Assembly: GCA_025677835.1 (NCBI GenBank)
Contig: JAIXMR010000014.1
Coordinates: 1-64,000, forward strand
Length of the DNA stretch: 64,000 bases
Source of the DNA: Sporodiniella umbellata
Taxonomy: Eukaryota; Mucoromycota; Mucoromycetes; Mucorales; Rhizopodaceae
Direction: 5' to 3'
Below, piece after piece: positions 1-10,709 of the stretch. The position numbers were made by a program, and so were the translations under genes. Position 1 is the first letter of the stretch. Each line of letters starts with the position of its first letter. The notes beneath the pieces were generated by a model. The model was given only the letters and a program-made list of their open reading frames with translations, made no database searches and had not been told where the DNA came from.

Positions 1-906
1 AGCGTTAAAATTCAATAGTTTGGGCCCTTTAAAAACAAGTTGGTTCTTAAGGATCTATACTGATACTGATGAACCATATTCAGGCTAAATACCAAATTTT
101 GGTATTTGCCCCCTTTTGTTATTTGCTACTATTTGAGCCAAGAGGCAGTAAAAGATGATTATTTTTACAATTTGTTTTTTGTTTTGAAAAAAAGCGCGTT
201 TGAGAACAAGCAGAAAAAGGAAGGGGGGGGAAAGAAACGTATTAATCCAATTGATCTGTTCATAGCGACATTGTAAACAAAGAAGTAGAGAACAACAAAA
301 ATAATTACAACAGTCTTTTTTCTTTTTTCTTTTTTCTTTTTTTTTTTTTGGCTCTCCTGAATCATTCACAGCGAATTTGTTCATTCCTGTCTTGAAACAA
401 GTTTTTTCTTTTTGGTTTACTTTTATGTGTGCTTACAAGACAAATGTAGAAACGAGAGCCTATCGAAAATAGAAAAAAAAAAGCAATTGTTCTCTTTTAT
501 AATCGTTGCTGTAGTCATAACTTTTTTGCAAACATATTTTAAATATTTCCTGTTCAGAAAAAGAAAAAAAAAATGTTGCCCTAAAAGGCGTTTTTAATAG
601 ACTATTTTGGTGCAGATAGACTTATGGAAAGCTAAGGACTTTTTTTTTTGAATGCGGTCAATAACAAAGGCCCTACATTTCTTTTGATTTTCCTGTGTGT
701 TTGTTTTGGATAGGGTTTTTTTTTTTGGTCTTTAACCTTGATGGTAATCCAGGAGAAAAGAAAGAGAAAAGGCTCCAAAAAGAAAAAGAGAGAAAAGTTT
801 CTTTTTTTTTTTCTGGCTGGTATGAGAATATTAATAAACAATGTTTTCTTTTTTCTTTTTTTTCTTCTCTTTCTGTTTTCTTTCTCTTTTTCGTGTTTTG
901 AATAAT
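1..906. other. AT-rich, low-complexity stretch without a supported gene
   Basis: The stretch consists of A/T-rich sequence with repeated poly(T), poly(A) and purine-only or pyrimidine-only tracts. The open frames in it, on both strands, are runs of Lys/Glu/Arg or Phe/Leu created by these homopolymers. They have no initiator context, domain or splice structure that would support a gene. Its right end is presumably the promoter and leader of the gene that follows. Confidence 0.6.
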
Positions 907-1605
907 ATGGAAAGCGAATCCACTCTGGTGAGTGACATTCAAAATCTGTCACTAGAAGAAGTAATTTTTTTTTTTTTTTTTTTTTGACTTGAAAAAGAAA
1001 GAAAATTACAAACACAAATTGATATACCCACAAACATATAACCAATAATCCACAAACTTTTTTATTTTTTTATTTTTTTTATTTTTATTTTTTTTTGGAT
1101 AAAACGTGTATTTCCTCTTTTTTGTTATTGAATAAACAAACGTTATTAGAAAAAGGAATTTTCAGATCATTGGATAGACAATGCACTGGATATGTACGAC
1201 CAAAATAGGATTATTCAATCTTATCTCGACCCGCCCTGTATTCCTTTCAAGGAAGCCTACAAAAAAAAGAAGAAGAACCGACTGACCGTCTTACTTCCCC
1301 GCCTGCTGTTTTGCCAGCCACAAGAACGGTCCTGCTATCGACCCAAGGGAATACTCAAGAAAACACCACGTTGGTCTATCCAGCCTAGACGAAAAAGACG
1401 CCAAAAGATTCTCTTTGATCACTTTACCCATGTTCACACCACTTATTCTGCGCTAGAGTACGATCGTACTTCTGACACACAGGCTGTCTGTACCCGTCTA
1501 ACGCCTTTGATCGCTCAACAGATCAAACAAGAGTTGAATCATTTCAAGCTGTACGAGATGCCTGTGCATGACGCCAGTAAAGACAATACCCATTTTTTTA
1601 ATTAA
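907..1605 (+). CDS. Unassigned fungal protein with conserved-looking C-terminus (5' end unresolved)
   Basis: The product is not recognised. The solid part is an open frame from Met at 1192 to the stop at 1605 (137 aa). It is basic in the middle (KKKKKNR, ILKKTPR, RRKRRQK) and ends in a dense, conserved-looking block containing HVHTTYSALEYDRT, LTPLIAQQIKQELNHFK, YEMPVHDAS and a final THFFN. The frame stays open upstream to an acceptor ending at 1165 and reads HWIDNALDMYD, so an upstream exon is likely. A candidate first exon, ATG at 907 to 960 (MESESTLVSDIQ...), is followed by a donor at 961. That junction leaves the phase off by one base, so either the first exon, a micro-exon or an indel is missing from this model. 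No membrane segment is visible. Codon use and GC content are clearly higher than in the flanking DNA. Confidence 0.6.
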
Positions 1606-1913
1606 AAAAAAAAAAACCATCTACACACATACACATACATGTAACTATGCCCTTATTTTACATGTATAAAATTATATACATTTATTTATTTATATATATA
1701 AAGGAAAGATGATATATACTGGATTGATTAGGGAATGACTCTATGTATACACTTTTTTTTTTTTTTTTGGTTCAAGAAAAAAAAAAGAAAGAAAAAAGAA
1801 AAAGAGAATAAACAATATAAAATACACAAAAAGAGAGGAAAGAATATAAATGAAGGAAAGAAAGAAAAAAAAAGAAGGGAAGGTATAGAAAAGGGGTAGG
1901 GGGGGAAGTGGTT

Positions 1914-2187
1914 TTATGTACATCGTGCTTTATCCATAATAGCTAAAGATAACAATAAGAAAAAAGCTAGCCCTCCTTTTTTTAAGCACTTACTTTTGCA
2001 TTTTCTTTTTCCAGCACTAGAGTTAGGACAGTCTTCGATACTTAATCCATGCTCTGTTTTAATATTTAAATCAGCCTGAGGTAAGGCAGCCAACAGACCA
2101 AATGATTTCCATAGACCCAAAGCTGCTGTATAATGAAGACAGGTCCAACCTAAGATAGTTTAAAGAGTGAACTCCAAGGTTTTTTTT

Positions 2188-2224
<37 letters not shown>

Positions 2225-3177
2225 GGGTTACCATCCAAGTCTCTCTGGTTGATATCCACCTTGTCTATTAAATGATCCAAAAGGTGTTCATTTCCATGCA
2301 TCAGGGCGATATGAAGTAAAGACCTATTTTGAACATCCCGTATACGGCGAGGGTCCACATCCACCAAGCATTCGATCAGTTCCTGACGGTCTCCACGTAC
2401 ACAGCTATCCATCAAAACCGTACGTGAATCAAAACGCACCTTTTTCTGTCGACAGGACTTGGGTTTAGGCGTGGGGAGTGCAAATTGAAGTGCCCGGAGA
2501 TCAAAGCCAACGAGTTCTTTGGGTGGAGGGGCGGAAGTCCAGAGGTCGAGTGAGAAAGTAGAGGAAGAGGAGGATGAGGAAGAGGAGGATGAGAAAGAGA
2601 GTGGGGAAGGATGGGGATCGATAGGGGCCGTGGGTGGTCTGTGTACCATCGCGGCCTTTTTAAGAAAGATAGAGCCTGACTTGGGTAGGTTGAACAGGGC
2701 AGAAAGATGTGGATCTTGACTATAGTGAGCTGGACAATGGTTTAAACGGTTAGGGAGCGCAGGGTGGGCACCAAGGTCCAACATCAATCGAACCAGCCGA
2801 GAAAAGCCTCGAAAGACACCAAGATGAAGTGCCGTGTTGTCTTTACCCCAACGATGGTTCAAAAAGTAGTCCAGTTGTGTCTTGGTGCTATGTCGTTTCA
2901 AAAACATAAGCAAACGGTAGGCCACTGCCTCTTGTCGGTGTTGTAGTAAGGCTATTTCAAGTGCGTTCAGATCGGTACCTGACGGTTGAAAGTCATCTGT
3001 CAAATCCGTATACTGAGTAGAGCAAGACACACGCGAGGCTAGTAAAGCTCGAACCAGGTGGGGTACTTTGGCTCTGTCCTGGTATAACTCTCTGAGCGCT
3101 TCCTGTTTCTCTTCATAAATCAACGTTTCAACCTTTTTCCATAGTCTGAATGAACTCTTTGTATGAGAAACAGACAT
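1914..3177 (-). CDS. MYPT-like protein phosphatase 1 regulatory subunit with ankyrin repeats
   Basis: Three exons (3177-2232, 2149-1994, 1942-1914) encode 376 aa. The motif KKVRFD near residue 246 fits the RVxF-type PP1 docking motif. It is followed directly by ankyrin repeats (TVLMDSCVRGDRQELIECL, SLLHIALMHGNEHLLDHLI, then WTCLHYTAALGLW across the first intron). This order, KVxF then ankyrins, is that of the MYPT/PPP1R12 myosin phosphatase targeting subunits. A separate ankyrin-like block (NTALHLGVFRGFSRLVRLML) lies at residues about 113-155, before a Ser/Pro-rich linker with an eleven-serine run. The likely role is targeting PP1 to a substrate or site; which one is inferred only. The long MYPT C-terminal region is absent, and the protein ends soon after the last repeat. 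Intron 1 (2150-2231) carries a 34-base homopolymer. Intron 2 (1943-1993) is 51 bases, in frame and free of stops. Confidence 0.8.
2190..2223. repeat. Poly(T) tract of 34 bases
   Basis: Uninterrupted T run on the plus strand, lying inside the first intron of the minus-strand MYPT-like gene, where it reads as poly(A) shortly after the donor. It is a length-polymorphic and error-prone site. In the unspliced frame it produces a spurious poly-lysine stretch. Confidence 0.9.
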
Positions 3178-3660
3178 ATCAGACTCAACAATAACTAAAA
3201 AAAAAAAAAAAAAAGTTGAAAGAGAAAAAAAAAAGAAAAAAAGCTAGTCATTCCGGGTTCCGTTCTTTATTGTTAGACGGTTCGTAACACACACACACAC
3301 ACATATATATATATACGTAGAATTACTCTCTTTTTTTTGGTAGGCAGTCCGGGTTGCCTTTAAAAGGGAGTTTTTTTTTTATCATTGTCTTTTTAAAACT
3401 CTCTTTCATTTGCCACATATAAATACACACAATACTGGACACACAGACATATCTGGTGATACACGTAGGGTCATCGGGGGCGCGGTTCAAATAGTGTACA
3501 ACCCCTTTTGCCTAAACTAGCTGCGCCTAATCCTCTCCCAACCAAAAAAAAGAGGCCATTTTTTTTTTTTCAGATACCCAAAAGAACAAGTGTGAGAGTG
3601 AAAGCATCAAGTACGATAAACATTTTCCCAATTCCTGGATTTTTTTTTTTTTTTTTTAGT
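3178..3660. other. Intergenic, low complexity
   Basis: The stretch holds poly(A) runs, a (CA)n/(TA)n microsatellite near 3290-3315 and poly(T) at 3640-3657. A short plus-strand frame between 3508 and 3650 has an acceptor-like site near 3572, but no gene could be assembled from it. It presumably holds the promoter of the MYPT-like gene. Confidence 0.4.
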
Positions 3661-4649
3661 CTAAAAGAAGTTATTACTCATTCCATTGAAAGTAGAGAAT
3701 GCACCCTCAGCACTAAATAGCAAAGCATGTCTCTGGACTCCCTTATTTCCTGTATCCAAAAATAACCAACGTTTGAATCTATCTAACCATTCGGTCATAA
3801 AGCAGTGAGCTAAACCCACAAATAAACACTGTCCTACACTCACAGAGCGTTCTCGACTCAGGAGAACGATATTCTTTTTTTCTACAAAACCTCTGTCTTT
3901 CAAAGACACAGAGATAGGCTCCTTACTGAGAAAAAAGAAGCTGTTCTCTATACATTCTTAAACTGGCCGATAGAATTTGGCGTTTTGACAGATAACTGGC
4001 AAAAATAAAACTCTTGAGTTTAAATTGTATTTGGCTTCAATTTATGTTTTGAGCGATCTATACTTTCTAATGATAGCCAAAAATATATATATATTTATAT
4101 ATATATATATATTCTTACCTATCTTTACGCCATCGTGTTTGTGATAAAATCTTTTGTTGAGGTTGTATGAGAACGAATATGAGCCCGTGTTGTTGTATTA
4201 TTACGCTCTGCCAGAGATTTGCTTTGTTAGCATAAAGCTTTCACGGATATGGTTTCTGTCCTGTTGTTTTTTTTTACAGATTCTTCTATTGTCCATGTTA
4301 ACATGGCCTTCACTTCTTTTCCATCCATTCTACACATGAGTCTGGCCTCTCCATTGTTAAGTTCTTGAAAGAAAAGATGTGTGTGTGTGTGTATGTGTGT
4401 GATGAAACCCAATGGTTATTTGAATGAGGCCAGAAACATACCACCAATAACCAAGCCCTACCATCCATAGAAGACTTTTCAATGGATTTTAATATAGGAA
4501 TGGGTGTCACCCTGTAGTATCGCCCCTCAAAGCTCAATCCTGCCACTCTCCGCACAACGTTTGGTAATTTTTAGACACCGGAAAACCCTACACTGTGGTT
4601 TGACAGTGAGTTTGAAGCAGCTGACTCTTCGTTATAGGTACGTGTGTAG
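3661..4649 (-). CDS. Unassigned multi-exon protein (5' end missing)
   Basis: Five minus-strand exons join in phase at all four junctions: 4649-4579, 4539-4462, 4363-4278, 4207-4119 and 3925-3661. They give about 195 aa ending in a stop at 3661. The donors are gtgtct, gtaggg, gtaaaa and gtaagaat, and each acceptor ends in AG. The reading includes SGLSFEGRYYRVTP, LNNGEARLMCRMDGKEVKAM, SVIIQQHGLIFVLIQPQQ and LLSRERSVSVGQCLFVGL. The mixture of strands and helices suggests a folded globular protein, but I recognise no family. The exon at 4649 begins with one base of a split codon, so at least one upstream exon is missing. A possible candidate ends at the donor at about 4717 (reading FLNASSTVL), without an in-frame ATG. 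The largest intron (4364-4461) contains a GT-rich microsatellite. Confidence 0.55.
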
Positions 4650-5530
4650 CTAAAACAATAAAAAAGTGCCTTTCTGTTTCATATCACAAAAAAGTCTTTA
4701 TTGCTTTTTGTTTGAGCTTCTCTTATTACTCTAATACAGTCGAGGATGCATTTAGAAACACATGACAAGCCCTTCTTTTGTATATTTAATTGTAATCACG
4801 GAAATATGCAAGTAAAACAAATAAATATGCAAGTAAAAAAAAAATTGAAATAAAATGATCCATCAAATACTCTGTTATTTTTCAGTGATCTTTCGTTTCC
4901 CTAGACCTTGAAGCCGTTTTCTTTCTCTCTTTTTTTTTTTTTTCTGCTTACGCTTTCAAGTCAAATAGCCTACTTATTGTTCAAGATCTAGAGAGTGAGA
5001 AAAAGATCTTGTCCTACCTGCTGTAGTCTAAAAGGAAACGTCAAAAAAAAAAAAAAAAAAAAGGTGCATCATTGTTTTGTTTTCACCAAAGATACTTTGG
5101 GCTGGAAAGAGTCCTAAGAAAAAAAAAAAACAAGGGGGAAGGGTAGAAAATAAATGCGACGTTTTCCAAAGAACAAAATCAGTAGATAGTTCTTTTTCTT
5201 CCTTTTTTCTTGTGTATGCATTCAACGGTGTACAGAATACACAGATGACTCGCTTGGTGTGGATAGACGTCATCAGCTCTTTCTTTTCTAATGTATCCTT
5301 TAAGAAACCCTTGTACATTGCATATACTACACTGCATACATGGTCCCTTTCTGTTGGGATTGGCTTGACGATCTCTTGTCTTTAGAATTCTGCTCTATCA
5401 CAGCATACAATCTTGACCCTTAAGGCTTCAATGCATTCTTTAAACGCCCCCCTCTTTTTTTTTTTTATTAAAGAACAAAGCTCTTGATATGTTTTAAACC
5501 AAAAAAAAAAAAAGAAAAAAAGAAAAGAAA
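4650..5530. other. Region with unresolved exon fragments
   Basis: Mostly AT-rich. On the minus strand a lysine-rich frame about 4943-4877 (reading KRLQGLGKRKITEK, then stop) looks like a protein C-terminus after an acceptor near 4944. Another minus-strand frame at about 5318-5120 (YKGFLKDTLEKKELM...) could be an upstream exon. I could not connect them in phase with confidence. A plus-strand frame at 5077-5385 overlaps these and shows no family features. Confidence 0.3.
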
Positions 5531-5668
5531 TTAGCCTTCAGGTATAGATGGCTTGTGAGAGCTGTCTTTTAGTAACTGCTCATTTTTAAATACACGATTC
5601 AGGTTCATAAAAATTCCCGCCAAAAATGTTATCTGTGTATTTGGATTCGTGCATGATTTATTTTCCAT
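5531..5668 (-). CDS. Possible small protein of 45 aa, function unknown
   Basis: A short intact ATG-to-TAA frame on the minus strand reads like real coding sequence (ITFLAGIFMNLNRVFKNEQL, ending SIPEG), with mixed composition and no homopolymer bias. It sits 147 bases from the NPC1 start in divergent orientation. It may be a complete mini-protein or one exon of a larger gene. No domain or signal peptide is recognised. It could be chance, since its length is near the limit for random frames. Confidence 0.25.
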   Translation of the reverse strand: MENKSCTNPNTQITFLAGIFMNLNRVFKNEQLLKDSSHKPSIPEG

Positions 5669-5815
5669 GAGGATAACGTCACATTGATGTTGAACTGTTT
5701 CTTTTTGTCCTTTTTTTTTTTTTTTTTTTTAGTGAGGAGTAAAGACTATAGTATCTTTCTCCTCCTTCAAGTTTCTCTTCTTTGTACATATATATAAACG
5801 ACATACAACACAGAC

Positions 5816-8800
5816 ATGCTGCGATTCCTATTTTTTTTTTTATTATGTTTGAGCCAGCTCATCCTGGCTGAGCCAATTACCAAGATTCATCAAAAGAACT
5901 ATTGTGCTATGCGAGGCCAGTGTGGATCAGAGGGTCTTCCCTATCCTTGTGTGAACAATACACCTGCTGTAGAGCCAGAGACAGCCCTCTTTCGTCAAAC
6001 ATTACAAGAGACGTGTGGACTCAGTCTTTCCTGCTGCGACAGCCAACAACTCGAGAGCCTCTTACAACAGGCCAAGCAAGCAGAGATGATTATCGCCTCA
6101 TGCCCTGCCTGCTGGAAAAATTTCTTACAGTTCTGGTGCTCTTTTACGTGTTCGCCCGACCAATCTACCTTTATCAACATTACTTCACTTGACAAGAACG
6201 ATCCACGGGGTGTTGGCAGCGTCGATTACTGGGTTGGCGATACTTTTGGCCGTGCTTTCTATGACAGCTGCAAAGATGTCCAGTTTGGTGCCAGCAATGG
6301 GTTTGCCATGGACTTGATTGGAGGAGGTGCCAAAGATTGGCAGGAGATGGTACGTTTCATGGGCATGAAACGGCCTTTGGTAGGCAGCCCGTTCCAGATC
6401 GATTTTCCTCGGTTGGATCAAAAAGGGCTGGATCGATATAATGCGCCAGGCAAAGCATGCGATTCTGCCGACAGTCGTTGTGCTTGTGTGGACTGTCAAG
6501 CGGTCTGTCCGGTCTTGCCACCTTTGGAAACCGAGGAGGAATGTGAAGTGGGCTGGTTTCGTTGCTGGAGTTTTGCCATGCTGATCACCTATCTCACCCT
6601 CTTTGTGCTCTCCTCGATTTTGATCCTTGCACGTCACCGCCACGTAGGCGTTTGGGCTCAGAAATGGATGGGTATTCATCTAGATCAACTTGAATCGCAT
6701 GGTTTGCTCAACAATGAAGAAAGCGATGATAGCGATGAAGAAGAAGACTTGTTGGATCCGGATTATACCCCGCGTCGCTATTGGCTCAACGCACGTCTTC
6801 AGAACTGGTTTTATTACCAAGGCCTTTACTGTGCCAGGTATCCTTGGGCTGTGATCCTGACGGGTCTTGCCTTGGTCTCCTTGGCTTCTCTCGGTTGGTC
6901 CCGCCTTGAACTTGAGCAGAACCCGGTCCATCTCTGGGTAAGCCCTTCCTCTACCGCACTAGCTCAGAAAGACTACTTTGATCGTCACTTTACCCCTTTC
7001 TATCGTACCACCCAACTCTTCTTTGTCAGCGAACAAGGCCCTATCGCATCGGCTGAGCGTCTAGAGCATCTTTTCAAGCTCCAAGATGAAATTGCCACTC
7101 TTCGTTCAGATAAGCTCGGCGCCAGCCTACAGGATGTCTGCTTTCAACCGATGGGTGGTATCTGTATCACCCAATCTGTCACTGGCTACTGGCAAGGCGC
7201 GTTGGACAACTTTGATCCAGATACTTGGCAAGAAACGCTCGCTACCTGCACTTCTCAACCCTCACTCTGTCTTCCAGAATTCATGCAGCCTCTCAAGCCA
7301 GAGATGGTCCTCGGTGGCTACAAAGAGCAAGATTATTTACAGGCCAAAGCCTTTGTGCTTACCTACGTCTTGAAAAACGCCGTCAACGGCACAGAAAAGG
7401 CAGAAGATTGGGAAAAAAGCCTGTTAGGCCTGTTGGCTGAACTCGAAACGCGTTCCGAATGGAAAGGCGTCAAGATTAGTTATTCGACAGAGGTAAATCG
7501 AATCAATCTCTTTACAATCCACTTATTTTTCTTTCTGGCGATTAGAGTTCACTCGAAGCAGAATTAAACAAGTCAAGCAATACGGATATTCAGACTGTCA
7601 TCTTGTCGTACGTGGTCATGTTCCTTTATGCTTCTCTCGCCTTGGGGCGGTTCGGTCGGCTGAATCGACGGTTCTGGATCGATTCGAAATTCAGTCTGGC
7701 GGTGTGTGGTATTCTGATTGTTCTCTTTTCGGTCTCGAGCGCTGTAGGCTTGTTTTCGTTGACAGGCAAGCGTGTGACGTTGATTATTGCAGAGGTCATT
7801 CCTTTCTTGGTGCTGGCGGTGGGTGTAGATAATATATTTATCCTCTGTCATGAATATCAACGACGCGCAAGTTTGGATGAATCGATTGAGGAACGTACGG
7901 CCAAGACGCTTGGTAAGATGGGGCCTAGTATCCTGTTGAGCTCCTTGAGTGAGACTATCGCGTTTGGCTTAGGAACGATGGTAACCATGCCAGCCGTAAG
8001 CAGTTTTGCCTTGATGGCCTCGATAGCTGTGTTTATCGATTTTGTGCTGCAGGTCACTTGTTTTGTATCTTGTCTGGCTCTGGACGGCTACCGCACTCAA
8101 GGGGATCGTGTGGACTGCGTACCCTGTGTACGAGTGCCGAATGCAGAGCCTGTGCTCGAAAAAGAAGGCTGGCTGGAATCCATGATCCGGGTCTACTATG
8201 TACCTCATCTCTTACGTGATAAAGTACGCTATTTCCTCTTGCTCTTCTTCCTTGGTCTGTTCATGTTCAGTCTTTCCTGGATGCCTCAGATCCCTCTCGG
8301 TCTTGATCAGCGTATTGCCCTCCCCTCAGACTCGTATCTCGTCAACTACTTTAACGATCTCGACCGTTACTTTTATGTGGGACCGCCTGTGTACTTTGTC
8401 GTACGCGATGTAAATCTGACCCAAAGCGAGCAAAACACCAAGGTCTGTGCTCGGTCTGCTAGCTGCCAACCCGAGTCTTTAGCCAACATGCTCGACCTTG
8501 AACGTCAACGAGCCAACCAGAGCTATATTGGCCAACCGACCAGTTCCTGGCTCGATGATTTCATGCTCTGGCTCAATCCTCAGATTGGCTGCTGTCACGT
8601 ACGTAAGGATAACCCGGATAAGTTTTGTAGCGACTGGGACGATCCAGAAGACTGCCGTCCTTGTGCAAACACCATGCCTGAAGGCCAGGAATTTCTAAAC
8701 CTATTCAAGGTCTGGATCCAGAGTGAGCCTGACGAGGCTTGCCCTTTGGCTGGTAAAGCAGCCTACAGTGATGCGGTTGTGACCACTTTGGATTCAATCG

Positions 8801-9621
8801 AAGCCTCCTACTTCCGTACCTTCCATACCCCCCTGCGTAACCAAGCAGAATTTATTGAGGCGTATGCGTCCGCACGACGTATTGCTCACACACTGTCCCA
8901 GGCGCTCCAACTCGACGTATTTCCCTATTCCGTCTTTTATGTCTTTTTTGAACAGTACAGCTATATTGTATCGATGGCCTTCCAGATTCTCGGATTGGCC
9001 ATCCTGTCCATCTTTATAGTCTGTAGTGCGCTTCTGGGCAGCCTCCGATGTGGACTGATTGTGATGAGTGTAGTGGTCATGATCTTGGTCAACTTGGTGG
9101 GCATGATGACGCTTTGGGATATCAGCCTCAACGCTGTGAGCTTGGTGAACCTAGTGATCTGTGTCGGTATCAGCGTCGAGTTCTGTTGCCATATTGCTCG
9201 TGGATTCACTGTCGCCAGTGGGACTCTTGAAGAAAGAGCAAGCAAGAGTATGGTGGACGTAGGCAGCTCTGTTCTTTGTGGGATCACATTGACCAAGTTT
9301 GCAGGTATCGTCGTATTAGCCTTCACACGATCCAAGATTTTTGAAGTCTATTATTTCCGTATGTATCTCGGTATCGTTGTGCTTGGTGCTTTGCACGGTC
9401 TGGTTCTTTTACCTGTCTTGCTTAGCTTGTTTGGTGGTGAAGGCATGGCATTAACTACAGAATTTGATGAAGATGGCTTTGCTTGGAACACAGGTCAAAA
9501 CCGTCAAGATCTCTTGATTGATGATACCAATGAAAGCCCTGAGGTTTATATCACCGACGTCCCTAGAGAATCACAAAGCGGTTATAATGCAGCTCCTAAT
9601 ATGAGTTTAGAACGCGATTAA
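5816..9621 (+). CDS. NCR1: Niemann-Pick C1-type sterol transporter (NPC1/Ncr1 homologue)
   Basis: Two exons (5816-7492 and 7546-9621) separated by a 53-base intron encode 1250 aa, close to the usual length of the family. The protein starts with a signal peptide (residues 1-18, ending LILAEP). The Cys-rich N-terminal sterol-binding domain follows, with CAMRGQCG, CCDSQQL, CPACWKNFLQFWCSFTCSP. A transmembrane segment (about 255-272) precedes an acidic cytosolic segment (ESDDSDEEEDLLDPDY). The second exon opens in the sterol-sensing domain (SYVVMFLYASLALGR, then VIPFLVLAVGVDNIFIL) and carries the second RND-permease-like half (LVICVGISVEFCCHIARGF). NPC1 proteins move sterol out of the vacuole/lysosome lumen; in fungi they sit in the vacuolar membrane. 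The initiator is the first in-frame ATG and begins the signal peptide. Both halves are intact, so the gene is probably functional. Confidence 0.97.
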
Positions 9622-9695
9622 AAAAAAAATTTTGAATCTTTTTTTTTTTTTTTTTTTTTTTTTTGTTTTTTATCTTTATATACAACTCAACAAAA

Positions 9696-9728
9696 ATGGG
9701 TAAATTGTCAACTACATTAAAGTTATAC

Positions 9729-9774
<46 letters not shown>

Positions 9775-10523
9775 AATTCATTTATTTTAAAAGACTTTTT
9801 CGATTTTACTGTTGATGAATAGAACAACATCCCAATATTCATGGAGGCACTGGCATTCATGGCCGTCACCCACTTCATTTAGTCGAAAAGATCATTCGAG
9901 AAAGAATCCAAGAATCTTTATATTGGAAAGAGAAATGCTATGGATTGACAGGTAATGACACCAAACAACAAACCGAAAAAAGGGCTGATTTCGATTGTTA
10001 TTATTATTTTGGTGTTATTAGCTGCGACATTGACTGAACGAGCGGTAGAGATGGACTATATTGGAGGATTGTATGGAAATATGCAACCCACAGAATTTCT
10101 CTGTTTGTTACTCAAGTTGCTTCAGCTATTACCAGAAAAAGAGATTATTATTGAGTTCATTCGTCAAGAAGATTTCAAATATTTAAGAGCCTTGGGTTGC
10201 TTTTATTATCGATTGACAGGAAAGTCCAAAGAGATCTATCAATATCTTGAGCCTCTCCTGAACGATTATCGTAAATTGAGGTTTCGTGGCAAAGGTAATT
10301 TGGCTACCTATAGCGATTGCAGGGTTGTTTGTTCTTACGCATGCTGATAGATAATTACGAATTGACTTTTATGGATGCGTTTGTGGACGATTTATTAACC
10401 AAGAGCCGTGTATGCGATATTATCTTGCCTCACATTATGGCACGAGATGTATTAGAACAGAACGACGAGCTGGAACCAAGAGAAAGCGCATTAGAAGACG
10501 ATTTAGAAGAGGAAGAAGAGTGA
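9696..10523 (+). CDS. PRP38: Pre-mRNA-splicing factor PRP38
   Basis: Four exons (9696-9699, 9823-9951, 10022-10294, 10351-10523) give 192 aa. The coding region starts with a four-base exon (ATG G), followed by a 123-base intron with a 36-T run; the second exon then reads EQHPNIHGGTGIHGRHP. Family landmarks are HLVEKIIRERIQESLYWKEK, ERAVEMDYIGGLYGN, PTEFLCLLLKLLQL, EDFKYLRALG, YYRLTG, YLEPLLNDYRKLR, SRVCDIILPHI and LEPRESALEDDL. PRP38 is a tri-snRNP protein needed to activate the spliceosome. The acidic tail (EEEEE, stop TGA) matches short fungal versions without the RS tail of animal homologues. The exon 1 assignment rests on phase and on the absence of another in-frame ATG. The rest is firm. 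Confidence 0.93.
9731..9766. repeat. Poly(T) tract of 36 bases
   Basis: Uninterrupted T run in the first intron of PRP38, between the four-base first exon and the second exon. A second T run (about 9640-9664) lies just upstream of the PRP38 start, after the NPC1 stop codon. Confidence 0.9.
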
Positions 10524-10709
10524 TAAAATAAGAAAGGGGACAATAAATGACAAAGAAACGTTGTTTTTTTTTTTAATTAATTTTTGAGGTTTTTGCTTTT
10601 ATTATTATTATTGTTATAGTATTAGTAGTAGTGTGTAATATGTGTGCGGGGTATACAACAGAATGCTAAGAATTAGTATGTAAAAAGAGAGTATATAAAA
10701 GAAAAGAGT

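Noticed and set aside
632..1045. Minus-strand frame of 137 codons
   Set aside because: Composed of Lys/Phe/Arg runs from poly-purine/pyrimidine tracts; overlaps the leader of the plus-strand gene and has no protein-like middle.
2519..2719. Plus-strand Glu-rich frame inside the MYPT-like gene
   Set aside because: Antisense shadow of the poly-Ser linker.
4877..4943. Minus-strand terminal exon reading KRLQGLGKRKITEK
   Set aside because: Looks like a C-terminus, but no upstream exon could be joined with consistent phase; kept only as a note in the region entry.
5077..5385. Plus-strand frame of 102 codons
   Set aside because: Antisense to possible minus exons, contains a poly-Lys artefact and has no domain.
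6185..6679. Long minus-strand frame inside NPC1
   Set aside because: Shadow frame of the well-supported NPC1 coding sequence; other antisense frames there were rejected for the same reason.
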